A stretch of DNA of 64,000 nucleotides. Origin: Pleurodeles waltl (Eukaryota > Chordata > Amphibia > Caudata > Salamandridae). Below are positions 46,500-57,700 of this stretch, one piece after another (positions within the stretch are counted from its first letter, which is position 1; each line of letters opens with the position of its first letter). The position numbers were made by a program, and so were the translations under genes. The stretch lies in contig NC_090444.1 in the NCBI RefSeq assembly GCF_031143425.1, positions 1,313,175,324-1,313,239,323 on the forward strand. The letters are read 5' to 3'. The notes under the pieces were generated by a model. The model searched no databases, was not told the origin of the DNA, and worked only from the letters and a program-made list of their open reading frames with translations.

Positions 46500-48040
46500 T
46501 CAAAGCCTGGGATGGGTGTGCAATTTTTGGAGAGAATCCGGGCTTGATTGTGGAATTGGATGCAAGCTTGGAAGAATGGGGTGCATGATGTGGATCAGAA
46601 AGAACTGGTGGTCATTGAACAGATGAGGAAAATAATTTGCATAAAATGTTTAGAGTTATTAGCAGGTTTTTTTTCTAGAAAATGTTTTGCAGACAAAACT
46701 CTCAAGTGCTCAGTTCTGCTAAGGATGGACAATGTCTCAGCAGTGAGATATGTCAACAAGCTAGGAGGCCCACGTTCAAAGGGTTTAGTGGATTTGGTGA
46801 AAATATTTTGGGAGCATTGTCTTTAGAGAGGACTGAGGGTTCAGATGGAACACATTTCAGGTTTGAGGAATTCAGTGGCAGATTGGTCATCAAGGAATTT
46901 CCAGGATTTGAGTGATTGGATACTAGCTCCAGATACTTAGGGCCTGATTCAGACCTTGGCGGACGGCGGAGGCCGTCCGCCAAGGTCCCGCCGACAAATG
47001 ACCGCACCGCGGTCAAAAGACCGCGGCGGCCATTCAAACATTTCCGCTGGGCCGGCGGGCGCTCTCCAAAAGAGCGCCCGCCGGGCCAGCGGAAATGCCC
47101 CTGCAACGTGGACGCCGGCTCAGAATTGAGCCGGCGTAGTTGCAGGGGTGCGACGGGTGCAGTTGCACCCGTCGCGTATTTCAGTGTCTGCAAAGCAGAC
47201 ACTGAAATACTTTGTGGGGCCCTCTTACGGGGGCCCCTGCAGTGCCCATGCCATTGGCATGGGCACTGCAGGGGCCCCCAGGGGCCCCGCGGCACCCCCT
47301 ACCGCCATCCTGTTCATGGCGGGTTTCCCGCCATGAACAGGATGGCGGTAGGGGGTGTCTGAATCCCCATGGCGGCGGAGCGCGCTCCGCCGCCATGGAG
47401 GATTCAATCGGGCAGCGGTAAACCGGCGGGAGACCGCCGGTTTACCCTTTCTGACCGCGGCTGAACCGCTGCAGTCAGAATGCCCTTGGGAGCACCGCCA
47501 GCCTGTTGGCGGTGCTCCCGTGGTCGGTGACCCTGGCGGTCACCGGCCGCCAGGGTCAGAATGACCCCCTTAGTGTTTTAAGGGAAATAGAGAAATTAAA
47601 GGGTCCATTTCATGTGGATCTTTTTGTAAACAGACGGAATGCTCATTTGAAGAGGTTCTTCAACTGGAGGCCAAATCCGGAGGCAGAGGGAGTAGGTGAT
47701 TTCCTTCAGGATTGGAGGGACCTTCTTCCATACACATTTCCATCGTTTAGAATGATAGGCAGGGTAACTGGAATGATACATAGATGGAATGAGAGAATAG
47801 TGGTGACCACTCCTTTGTGGAGGTCTCAGGCATGGTATTCAATTATGTTAGAAATGAGTGTAAACTTTCCTCCGAAGCTTCTGAGGTTTCCGTAAATCTT
47901 ACGAGGTCCTTAGGGAGAGATTCACAGTCTGGCCAATTCAGATCAGTTAACGTTGGTGGCTTGGAAACTTTCAGGAGAGTTTGGAGGAAGCCAGGGATTT
48001 TAACAGAGACTTCTAGACTTATTGAGTAGTTTTGAGTGCC
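46500..48040 (+). pseudogene. DIRS copy 3 fragment: RNase H region on the plus strand, split by a hairpin element
   Basis: Plus-strand pieces at 46500-46936 (RT/RNase H, with VLLRMDNVSAVRYVNKLGG) and 47570-48040 (REIEKLKGPFHVDLFVNR, then RNAHLKRFFNWRPNPEAEGV). The join between them is where other DIRS copies read straight through, and the gap is exactly the 630-bp hairpin element. Remnants of the recombinase start may extend to about 48370. It abuts copy 2 head to head at about 46497. Confidence 0.8.
46940..47569. mobile_element. 630-bp chain-of-hairpins element in DIRS (target duplication TTA)
   Basis: The ends are GGGCCTGATTCAGACC...TTGGCGG and, reversed from the right, GGGGGTCATTCTGACC...CTGGCGG. 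The flanking 3-bp duplication is TTA (46937-46939 and 47570-47572). Inside lies an almost uninterrupted series of about twelve near-perfect inverted repeats, for example 46955-46984, 47040-47096, 47098-47148, 47151-47174, 47178-47209, 47230-47285, 47293-47358, 47368-47398, 47418-47447 and 47488-47519. It is GC-rich with many intact CpG, suggesting a fairly recent insertion. There is no protein signal. The TIRs resemble those of the Harbinger at 52118-61028. Confidence 0.85.
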
Positions 48041-48049
48041 AGGAACTGA

Positions 48050-48822
48050 GAAGATGTATTGATTGCCATAGAATTAATGGGTTTGCTGGTGTATGGAGAG
48101 GGATCTAGATCCCGTTTCATTTGATGTAGTTTAGGTGATCAAATTTTTATCTGAGTTACATGCTAAATGATTAGCTTACAGTTCAGTGAACAAGTATAAG
48201 TCAGCTATTGCAGCTGGACCTGTTCTTGTAAACGGTTGATCAGTGGGTCAGGATTTTATGGTAAGAAAACTTTCAAGGAGTATTAGGATTGCTAAACCTC
48301 CAGGGTCTAGGTATAGCTCCCTTTGGAATGTTGCGAAGGTATTGAGATTTATTGAGATTTAGGATTGCAATGATAAACTCAGTTTGAGAAATTTGTCCGG
48401 CTAGAAGAATTATTCAGTCCTGAGGATGACCCACCAATGATTTACATCTTGATATAGGGTCGAAACGTTGACTACATTATATGTGGATTATGTATGAGCG
48501 ACTTCAAGACACCTGGAATGAAGAGGTCTTATTGAAGTTTGCTCTTTTCCTATATGTTCTAAACCACATTTGTATATATTGTATATAACACACTTTATCA
48601 CTTTCACTGCGTCATATAACATTGGGAGCACCTTTTCTATTATGAAGTTTTTATGATTAAAAGAGATATTTTTTCATTATATTGAGTAATAAATGGTGAT
48701 ATAAATTAATTTGGGTTCATCATATATATATTTTAAAAAAAGATTAAGGTCTTATTGTTTTAGTACATATTTTCTCAAATGCCATGGGAGATTAGGCAGA
48801 TACTTCCCTAATTTGTGTTTAT
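48050..48822. other. Uncertain: DIRS remnant and ribozyme-like motif
   Basis: The first 320 bp may be decayed DIRS recombinase start. At 48417-48470 the sequence GAGGATGACCC...GGGTCGAAACG resembles parts of a hammerhead ribozyme core, as found at the ends of some retroelements. An AT-rich stretch follows. Confidence 0.3.
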
Positions 48823-48955
48823 GAATGAAATAAGAAGCTGATTTACTCCTGACAGCCTTAACACTTTTGTTCTATGCTCTTACTCCTTTACACACCAAAC
48901 TACAAACAGCTTCTCTCTCTCATCAAAATAAGGATAAGAAATTGAAGTTGAATTA
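48823..48955 (-). pseudogene. DIRS recombinase fragment without the 171-bp MITE
   Basis: GAAATAAGAAGCTGA at 48827 and AAAATAAGGATAAGAAATTG at 48934 align with the DNA on both sides of the MITE at 38947-39117, but no MITE is present here. It ends at TTA followed by the next element's TIR. Confidence 0.5.
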
Positions 48956-49110
48956 GGGCCTGATTTAGATCTTGGTAGTAACGGTCCCGTTGTCAGTTTT
49001 CTGATGGAAAACCTGTCCGCCACCTCGGCAGTCCACCCAACAGATTCAGATGTTGGCGGTCCCATAGGTGATAGACAGCCCAAGTCCAGCTCACTTCACC
49101 AAGGATTCTC
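48956..49110. mobile_element. Harbinger-related MITE fragment
   Basis: Starts GGGCCTGATTTAGATCTTGG after TTA, like the left ends at 46940 and 49952. It carries GTCCGCCACC and GTTGGCGGTCCC motifs. No right end was found, so the limit is approximate. Confidence 0.4.
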
Positions 49111-49951
49111 ATCCACGCCAACGACGCCACAGAAAATAGTGGCTGGCAGCAGGACTCCAGACATTCCTTACCAATGGGCAGATTTGGATTTGTCTTCCTG
49201 CCAGGCGAACTGTGGTGGTTCGGCCTCAACATCTGAGTTGTCAGATTGGGGGGAAATAAGGTACAAACGTACCTTTTTTCCTGAATCCACTTCTGTTTTC
49301 GACTGAACACGAGTGGACAACGCTTTCCATCACTTTTGCCACTGGACCACAGAGAAAACATGACCTCCCCCATTGCCGGACTCAAAGGTAGGGAACCTGC
49401 ATTGCCTGTGTCTGCTGTGTGGCTACTGCACATAAGCTTGGAACTACTGCAGTCATAATACAGACGCTGAGTGGTGGCTGCTCAGTAGTAGCATTAAAGA
49501 AAGAGACATCAAACAAAAGCTCATACAGACACCTAAATAGTAAACTCATATACCAAACACAAAATAGTGCCAATCATTTGTTACCCTTCAAATATACGAT
49601 GAACATTAATGCAAGCACACAGTAAGCCAGCAAGCATGTACATAGACGTATCTGATTGAGTAGCAGCAATAAAAGAGGGAAGAGGACTAGACTGGAAGAG
49701 GAGTTTTATAAGCTTTGGGATTTTTTTATATTCTAGTTTTGATGACTTTCTAATGGCTGCTAAGTGGTGGCAATAAAGGTGTAACTGCATAATGTTGGCC
49801 TGCGGGTCTTGACATAAAATTCTTTATGGCTTTTGCATTGGCCTATCAAGCTAAATTCAGAGCAGCAAAAATGAAGCACTGGTTCATAATTTCAAAGCAG
49901 CCAATAAGTTGTTGCCACTCATTTACCAGCAATGGATCCCAAACATACTTT
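49111..49951. other. No recognisable feature
   Basis: Only short open frames, and nothing with a family resemblance. Confidence 0.4.
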
Positions 49952-50604
49952 GGGCCTGATTATAAGTTTGGCAGAGGATTTACACCGTCCGTCAAACTTC
50001 TGATGGGAAGGTTGCCGCCATACTGGCTACCTTCTCGTCATGCCTATTAAGAGTTTCCCGCTAGGTCAGCGGGCAGAAACCTGAGTTTCCGCCTGGTGGC
50101 CTAACGGGAAATAGCCTACAGCATTGTCTCCGGCTCGTAATCAAGACAGCAGCAATGCTGTAGGATGCAGGGTGCCCCAGCACCCTTACAATGTTCACTG
50201 TCTGCCAGGCAGGCAGTGAATACTGCGCTGGTGCTGGCCAGCGGGGCCACTGCACTGCCCATGCCAAGTACATGGGCAGTGCAGTGGCCCATCTGGCCAG
50301 CACCAGGAGGCCCCTGCACCTATTCTCTGCCAGCCTTTTCATGGTAGTGCTACTGCCATGAAATAGCTGGTGGAGAACTAGGTCATAACCTCTAGAGCAG
50401 CGCTGCTTGCAGTGCTGTCTTGGCGGATTAGGACCACCACCTACTGCCAGACCACCGGGATCCCTGATCCTGGCCGTGCTGGCGGTCCCACCATGGCCCA
50501 ACCGCCAGAGTTGAAATATGGTGCTCAGACCACCTCATTGGCGGTGGTCCGACCGCCATCCATGAGTCTGGCGGTCTACTGACTGCCAGACTCTTAATGA
50601 GGGC
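49952..50604. mobile_element. Second chain-of-hairpins element (about 650 bp)
   Basis: The ends are GGGCCTGATTATAAG and, reversed, GGCCCTCATTAAGAG, each followed by a TGGCAG. Internal palindromes occur in the same order as at 46940-47569: TTCACTGTCTGCC/GGCAGGCAGTGAA, a CACTGCACTGCCCATG pair, a TTTCATGGTAGTG/CACTACCATGAAA-like pair and GGCGGTGGTCC. It is more diverged, with CpG loss, so it is older. No clear target duplication was found. Confidence 0.75.
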
Positions 50605-52114
50605 CTATAGGCCAATCCTGTCAAACAGGAGTATAAATAAATAAGCATGCCCTACATAAGGAATTGTACATTGAAGATGCAGTTTATTCAGCTTCATCAG
50701 AGTGCTTCTTCATATTGTAGAACTGATGAACAGTCAGTGCTGGAAACCTTAAAGTTAGCGACACCCATTTAACCAGTCTGAGTAGTGTTGGAAAACATTT
50801 TTACACAAGCAAAACTCCTTATCTATTCATTTGAAAAATGCCTGAATCTAGTGGTTGGAGAATAGAAATTTTATAGAGACCCGAATTACAGAAATAAAAG
50901 GAAATGAAAGCCATCCTCCAACAAGGTACAATGCTAAGATTGGCATTTATGGCACATGATGTTGGAAGATTATTATTGCTACATATTATTTTTAGAGAAT
51001 TATGGAAAGTTGACAACTCTGCCAGTTATAGACTGCCTTTTATTTCTGATGAATCAATCACATTTCATAGTTAATCAATTTATTTACAACTGCTGTACTT
51101 TTACCAAGAATTGGATAGAATACAGACGTGCTGCCCAAATAGAAGCTCTAAAGATTGGCATAGCAAGGCCTTTTTGTCTGATGTTTTTTTCCAAGAGAGT
51201 CTTACTATTTTCCCCAACATTAAATAGTTGATTCATGTTTATTTTTACAATTTTTGAAGAGCAAACGTGAGTGTCACTCCTTCTGCAGGGCATTTTGGTC
51301 ATCCCATCCCCTCACTATTTCTTCTTATTTTTACATTGTTGTGCCAGACGTTCACTTTGTGAATGTTTAGTTAGAAGATGTTTTTATATAGCAGAGCTCA
51401 GCATCATGACTTGCATGATTTTCCCTCAGAAATCAGCTTTAAGGGTGTCCCACACAAAAAAACATGTAACAAAAAAGTAGGGATGTGGGTCAAAGGAAAC
51501 ACTGAAATGTATGGTTAATCCCCTCACTACTGACATCCCCTGTCAAGTACCCAGCCTCCATTACTATTGTACAGTATGAAGCTTAAAATCACTGAGCTGC
51601 TCTCTTGCTTAATTCTGTCTCTTGATGGTCAGCATAGCAGCTGTAAATACACAAAAAAGGGTGCCAGGCACAACCCAGTCTAGAGCCCACCTCCATTAAC
51701 CACCCTCTCTGTCCACCACAAATGATCCCTCTCCTAATAATGGAATACACTTTCTAAGTTGCTCCGCTTAAATAGGCAATGACTACATAATCAATTATCA
51801 TTTAAAACTAACATACCACTGTTCATCAATGCACTTCATATGGGTCCCTTCAAGAAGTTATATCACTGAAGCCATAGGTTGCAAAACATGGAGGCACCAA
51901 GTTACCACTATGTAGCCATAACTGCAGTTCTGCAGCACTCAGACGTTCCCTCTTCTCTCTACACCAGTGGTCTTCAAACCTTTTAGTGCTGCATCCCGTC
52001 CCCCTCCAAAGTTTTCACAGTTATTCTAATAAATTAGTAATGTTTAAATATGTCTAGACTTATTTATACATTGCAGTTAAGTTTTCTTACTGTTTTAAAA
52101 ATGTAATAAACTAC
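50605..52114. other. No recognisable coding feature
   Basis: AT-rich DNA before the Harbinger copy. Part of it (51640-51750) is weakly similar to 37500-37640. Otherwise nothing recognisable. Confidence 0.4.
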
Positions 52115-52117
52115 ATA

Positions 52118-52141
52118 GGCCCTCATTACAACCCTGGCGGT
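52118..52141. repeat. Left TIR of Harbinger copy 2
   Basis: GGCCCTCATTACAACCCTGG then CGGT; one mismatch to the reversed right TIR. Preceded by ATA. Confidence 0.95.
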
Positions 52142-52410
52142 AAATGCCTCTTACCGCCGTGCAGAAGACCGCCAACATACCGCTGCGGCCGCGGAATTCC
52201 GCTACAGGTATTACGACCCACAGCTCGGAATCCGCCATAATACAGACACCCACACAAGTCCGCCACACCAAAGGTCAGTGATAAACTGGCGATAACAAAA
52301 CCTCCACCGTCACGCCAACAGGAATACACCCACAGTATCACGACCCACGAATCAACGCAGCGGTCTTTCCACTGCGGTAATCCATTGGCGGTACACACCG
52401 CCGCGCTCAA
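52142..52410. promoter_or_regulatory. Left subterminal region with clustered CCGCC/GGCGG motifs
   Basis: At least eight CCGCC or GGCGG sites (for example TTACCGCCG, GACCGCC, ATCCGCC, GTCCGCC, TTGGCGGT, CACCGCCG) lie between the TIR and a CA-rich leader of gene A. Similar clusters lie at the right end. They may be binding sites for the element's SANT/Myb proteins or transposase; this is inference from position and repetition. Confidence 0.4.
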
Positions 52411-52716
52411 AATACACACACATATGGAAAACACAACCACATTGGACAATTCGAAATACACACACCTGATACGCATACACACACCACACCCACACACCCA
52501 ATCCAATATAAAGCACACACCCACATTACCCACAAACCCTTACTACCAGAAATTTGAAAGCAGGCCACAGAGAGACACTCCCTAAAACAACACCAGCATC
52601 CACAGACACACAACACCATCACTTACACAACATCCACGCACCTCAAACAACACACACCAATACATCCCCTCACACATCACAACAGACACCACCTCACACA
52701 TCACCCACACCACATC

Positions 52717-54320
52717 ATGGCACCTCAACAACACCCCAGGTTCTCTGAGGAGGACTTCAGGGTCATGTTGGAGGAAATCGTCCGGGTAGAGTCACAGCTA
52801 TTTGGATCACAGGTGCAGCAGACTTCCATTGCAAGGAAGATGGAGCTATGGCCCAGAATTGTCGACAGGGTCAACGCAGTGGGACAGCATCCAAGAACAC
52901 GGGATGACATCAGGAAGAGGTGGAACGGCCTACGGGGGAAGGTGCGTTCCGTGGTCTCCAGACACCATATTGCTGTACAGAGGACTGGCGGTGGACCCCC
53001 ACCTCCTCCCCCACAACTAACAACATGGGAGGAGCAAGTCTTATCAATACTGCATCCTGAGGGCCTCGCAGGAGTAGCAGGAGGACTGGACTCTGGTAAG
53101 GCAAATCTTTACTACTTTATCCCCCACCCTACCTGCATGCCATCACATACCCCACCCTTACCCTTACCCTCACACCCATAACCCCAACAACCCACAGATA
53201 CCCCACCAACACAACCCACACATCCCAAAAACAAGCCCTGCATGTAACACCAATGCATGGACACCCATCACCAAAGCATGTCCACTACAGATACCCACAC
53301 AGACCCCAAACCAACTATCACACAAGGACCAAGCCAAGAATGCAAGCACTGGAGTACAGGGTCACTCACCCATTGCACACAATGGCACACACAGATGCAA
53401 TAATCATGCTTTTACACCCCTACAGGACCCCTACCCAACGTCACCGGACAGGAGGTGCCAGACATATCCAGTCCCCCCACGGAAGAGACCCACAGTGATG
53501 ACAGCAGCTCTGCACAGCTGGATCAAGATGACCAGCCCGGCCCATCAGGGACCTCGGGACAGTCGGATCCCCTGACACAGTCACAAGCCACCACAGAGCC
53601 TCGCCCTCAGGAAACACCAGCACAGCACCCACCCGGCCGGCCCATCACTCTGTCCCCAGGACACGTCAATCAGCAGTGTGTCCACCACTACAGGGAACCC
53701 AGGCAACCCCACTAACACAGGACGATCAGGGACCTGGGGGCAGTGGCAGTGGGCACACGATTCAGGGGACAGAGGCACAGGATAACAGGGAAGCTGGGAG
53801 GACTGCTGTGCGACAGGGGGAGGACAGGCCCAGGGAACCCACTCTCCACAAGGCACTCTCCAACATCATGGGAGCTTACCATCATTCCCAGGAGACGATG
53901 GCAACGGTACTGGCCAAGTTTCAGGAGACCCAGCGGCTGCAGGAGGAACACTACCCTGGGATCAGGGAGGACTTGAAGTCCATTAACAACACCCTGGTCA
54001 CCATTGCAGGGGTGCTGCAAGACCTTATCAACACCAGGAGAAAAACAGTGGCACAACAAGGGGCCCCTGTCACTAGCCTGGACGATGAACAGCCCTCCAC
54101 CTCTGCCAGCGCTAGTGGACAGAAGGCACCGCCACAGGAACACGACACCAGCACCCCACCCCCTGCAGATGGAGAACCACCCAGCAAACGGTCCCTGAGA
54201 TCCAGGAACAAGGCAGAGAACATTGCCAAGACCCCGCCAGGAAATGAGACCCCCCTGAATGTCACCCTTCTGTCCCAGTTTGTCACCCTGTCCATCCTTA
54301 AACTGCCATTGTTCCACCTT
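52717..54320 (+). pseudogene. Harbinger gene A: SANT/Myb-like DNA-binding protein (one frameshift)
   Basis: Exon 1 (52717-53095) starts MAPQQHPRFSEEDFRVMLEE and continues through a tri-helical SANT/Myb-like domain (ARKMELWPRIVDRVN, TRDDIRKRWNGLRGKVR) to a Pro run. A 330-bp GT-AG intron (53096-53425) joins in phase to exon 2 (GPLPNVTGQEVPDIS), which is acidic and Ser/Gln-rich. Near 53680-53710 a frameshift is needed to continue into a helical C-terminal part (SQETMATVLAKFQETQRLQ, DLKSINNTLVTIAGVLQDLI) and a basic patch (KRSLRSRNK) that could be a nuclear signal. A polyadenylation signal at 54434 indicates that the protein ends before it. In known Harbingers the Myb-like partner brings the transposase to the nucleus and to the TIRs. 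The frameshift could be a sequencing error. Confidence 0.8.
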
Positions 54321-54433
54321 CTATGCCCCTTTGGACAATGCACCTGTGAAACAAATAGACTGGACTCTGCAATGGACATCTCTCCACCATCCCCCCAGCC
54401 CATTTTACAACCCCCTCCACTTATTTGCACAGA

Positions 54434-54439
54434 AATAAA
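54434..54439 (+). other. Polyadenylation signal of gene A, copy 2
   Basis: AATAAA in GAAATAAACAC, conserved with 398-403 of copy 1. Confidence 0.5.
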
Positions 54440-54725
54440 CACACTTCAATCACAAAACAATCTGGAGTCAGTCTGTGCTTTCACAAACGTGTAATTGCAA
54501 TAACCATGGAATATAGCAATGTCAATTTACTTGTGCACATACCGATGTAACACAGCTGTAGGCCTGGAGGAAATATAGCAGAGGGCACAAAGGGGGACCC
54601 ACATCTGGAAATGGAAAGGCAAAGTGACAAGTCAGGGTCCATACACTGAGTGAAAATGACAGACTTATGCTAGCTCCTGAAATTGTATGAGATGTGGGAG
54701 GCAGTGACATCTTCTTGCCTGTGTC

Positions 54726-57700
54726 TCACTGGAAGTATTGCATGATTATGTTTTTTCGGTTGTTGATATCCTCTTCTTCTGCCTCCTCTTCTTCACTGTC
54801 CACAGGCTCCACAGCTGCCACAAGACCACCATCTGACCCATCCTCCTGCAGAAAAGGCACCTGGTGTCGCAAAACCAGGCTGTGCAGCATACAGCAGGCC
54901 ACGATTATCTGGCACACCTTCTTTGGTGAGTAGTAGAGGGAACCACCTGTCATATGGAGGCACCGGAATCTGGCCTTCAGGAGAGCGAAGGTTCGTTCGA
55001 TCACCCTCCTAGTTCGCCCATGTGCCTCATTGTAGCGTTCCTCTGCCCTTGCCCTGGGATTCCTCACTGGGGTCAGTAGCCATGACAGGTTGGGGTAACC
55101 AGAGTCACCTGCAAATATCGAGGGACAAGTGTTAGACACACACTAACCCGTAGGGACAAGCCCATACCCAGACACCTATTCACACTGTATTGGGTTCTTG
55201 GCCTCACCTATTAGCCACACACAGTGCCTCTGGAGTTGCCCCATCACATAAGGGATGCTGCTATTCCTCAAAATGTAAGAGTCATGCACTGAGCCTGGAA
55301 ACTTGGCATTCACATGGGAGATGTACTGGTCTGCCAAACACACCATCTGCACCATGTGCACATTCATCGAATGGTAGCTTTTTCTATTTCTGTACACCTG
55401 TTCACTCCTGCGGGGGGGTACTAATGCCACATGTGTCCCATCAATAGCAGCAATGATGTTGAGGATATGTCCTAGGGCATAGAAGTCACCTTTCACTGTG
55501 GGCAAATTCTCCACCTGAGGGAACACGATGTATCTGCGCATGTGTTTCAGCAGGGCAGACAACACTCTGGACAACACGTTAGAGAACATTGGCTGGGACA
55601 TCCCTGATGCAATGGCCACTGCTGTTTGAAAGGAACCAGTTGCCAGGAAATGGAATACTGACAGGACCTGCACTAGAGGGGGTATCCCTGTGGGATGGTG
55701 GATATCTGACATCAGGTCTGGCTCCAACTGGGCACACAGTTCCTGGATTGTTGCACGATCAAGTCTGTATGTGACTATTATGTGTCTTTCTTCCATTATT
55801 GTCAGGTCCACCAGCGGTCTGTACACCGGAGGATGCCACCATCTCATCACCTGCCCCAGCAGACGTGCCCTATGGAGGAGAACAGCGAGCATAGAGTCAG
55901 CCAACACTGAGGTATCCCAAAATGTAATTTGCACAAATTTATTAATCCGCAATGTGCCTGTAACTATGTGCATTCCGGGCCTACATAGGTGTGACACAGC
56001 TATTATTAATGCCATGTGGCCCCCTGAAATGGCGGCTGCTTGACCTGTAAGGTGGGACAAGGGGATATGAGGTAACTGCACTGGCGTTGTACACCGTCGC
56101 GGTGGGCGGTCGAAGAGCGCGGCGCAATTCTGCATTGGTGAACATTGGGCCCTATGGGTCTGAGGAGCCAATGACGATGTACACCGGCAGTGACGGTACG
56201 CACCGCCGCGGATGTGACAGCCATATTCTGTCTGTTCACTCACTTGATACCTGGCCTTCAACAGGAGAAGACCTACACTGCAAGTGCTGCTGTGACCTGT
56301 GTCTGGAAGCGACGATGGCTCATGTGTCTGGGGAAAGGGCCCCTGCCTTCACTTCGGAGGAGTTGGAGAAACTAGTGGATGGGGTCCTCCCCCAGTACAC
56401 GCAACTGTACGGTCCTCCAGACAAACAGGTGAGTACACTGTGAGCATGCTGCATGGGCAATGCCTGTTTTGAGTGGTGTGGATGGAAGATACATGGGGGG
56501 GCTGAGGCTTGCATGTGCGGATGGTGAGTGTATGTGCATCAGGGCAAGGGTGGGAACGGGGGGAAATGAGTATGACGGTCCGGACGGGTAAGTAATTTCC
56601 TTTCCCCCTGAACCATTCCTCTAGGTCAGCGCCCACCAGAAGAAGGGTATTTGGCATGCCATCGCCAAGGACGTCCGGACCCTGGGGGTCCACCACAGAC
56701 GGAGCACCCATTGCCGGAAAAGATGGGAGGACCTACACCGCTGGAGCAAGAAGATGGTGGAGGCCAGTTGGGGATGGCTTCCCAACATGGGAGGGGTGCC
56801 TGTCGCACCATGACCCCCCTGATGTTCCGGATCCTGGCGGTGGCCTATCCGGAGTTGGACGGGCGCTTGAGGGCATCACAGCAGCCACAAGGGGGTGAGT
56901 ACACTCTCATTCAGCTGTCTTTGCGCGCATTACGAGGTGTCTGGGCGGGGGAGGTGGCCAGTGGGTTCCCCTAGGCCAGGGCGATCTTGGTAGGCAAGGT
57001 TCATGTGGCACCCCAACCCCACTAGAGGTTAGAGCCATCTACACCTAGTCAGGCTCCTGTGACTTCCAGGTGTGCAGCAATTGGGCTTAGGCCTCGTACC
57101 CCATGGGCATGTGATTAATCCAGGAACTATAAGTGCATGGCGCAGTGCAGAGGGCTGCTCACTGTCTGTTGTGGCCGCCAACGGTAGTGGTGTTGCATGC
57201 ACTGAACATGTTTTTGTTCTGTCTTTCCCCCACCTTTTTGTGGTCTCCCTGTTCTTGTGTGCAATAGCATCATCAGGCGGAGGAGCATTGGCATCGGAGC
57301 AGGAGGGAGCTGCATCCCACTTGGCCCTGGAGGGTGAAGCAACGGAGTCTGAAGGCACCAGTGGGATGGAGGGCGAGGGGAGCTCCACGGCGGGGACAGG
57401 AGCAGAGACCAGCGACAGCGACTCCTCCTCTGATGGGAGTTCCCTTGCGGTAGCGGGCCCCTCTGTGCCCACCGCATCAACAGGTACAGCCGCCACCCCC
57501 CTACCAGCACCACCCTCCCAGCAGCCCCTCAGCGTGTGTCCCATGCCCGCTCACCCAGGAGGGTGGGCATCTCCTTCGCCTCAGGCACCTCAGGCCCTGC
57601 CCCAGTCAGCCCTGCTGCCCTCAGTGAGGAGGCTATTGACCTCCTGCGATCCCTCACTGTTAGGCAGTCTACCATTCTGAATGCCATCTAGGGTGTTGAG

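Noticed and set aside
46753..47421. Long open frames inside the hairpin element
   Set aside because: They arise because GC-rich palindromes lack stops in several frames; the frames on the two strands mirror each other.
46940..47569. CpG island promoter or structured RNA gene
   Set aside because: It has exact transposon boundaries with a TTA duplication inside a DIRS frame, so it is a mobile element whatever its folding does.
55890..55892. Met at 55892 as the transposase start
   Set aside because: It gives a workable 355-codon frame, but it lies upstream of a splice-acceptor-like TAG. The conserved exon at 60700-60618 supplies a better N-terminus, so it is kept as the alternative only.
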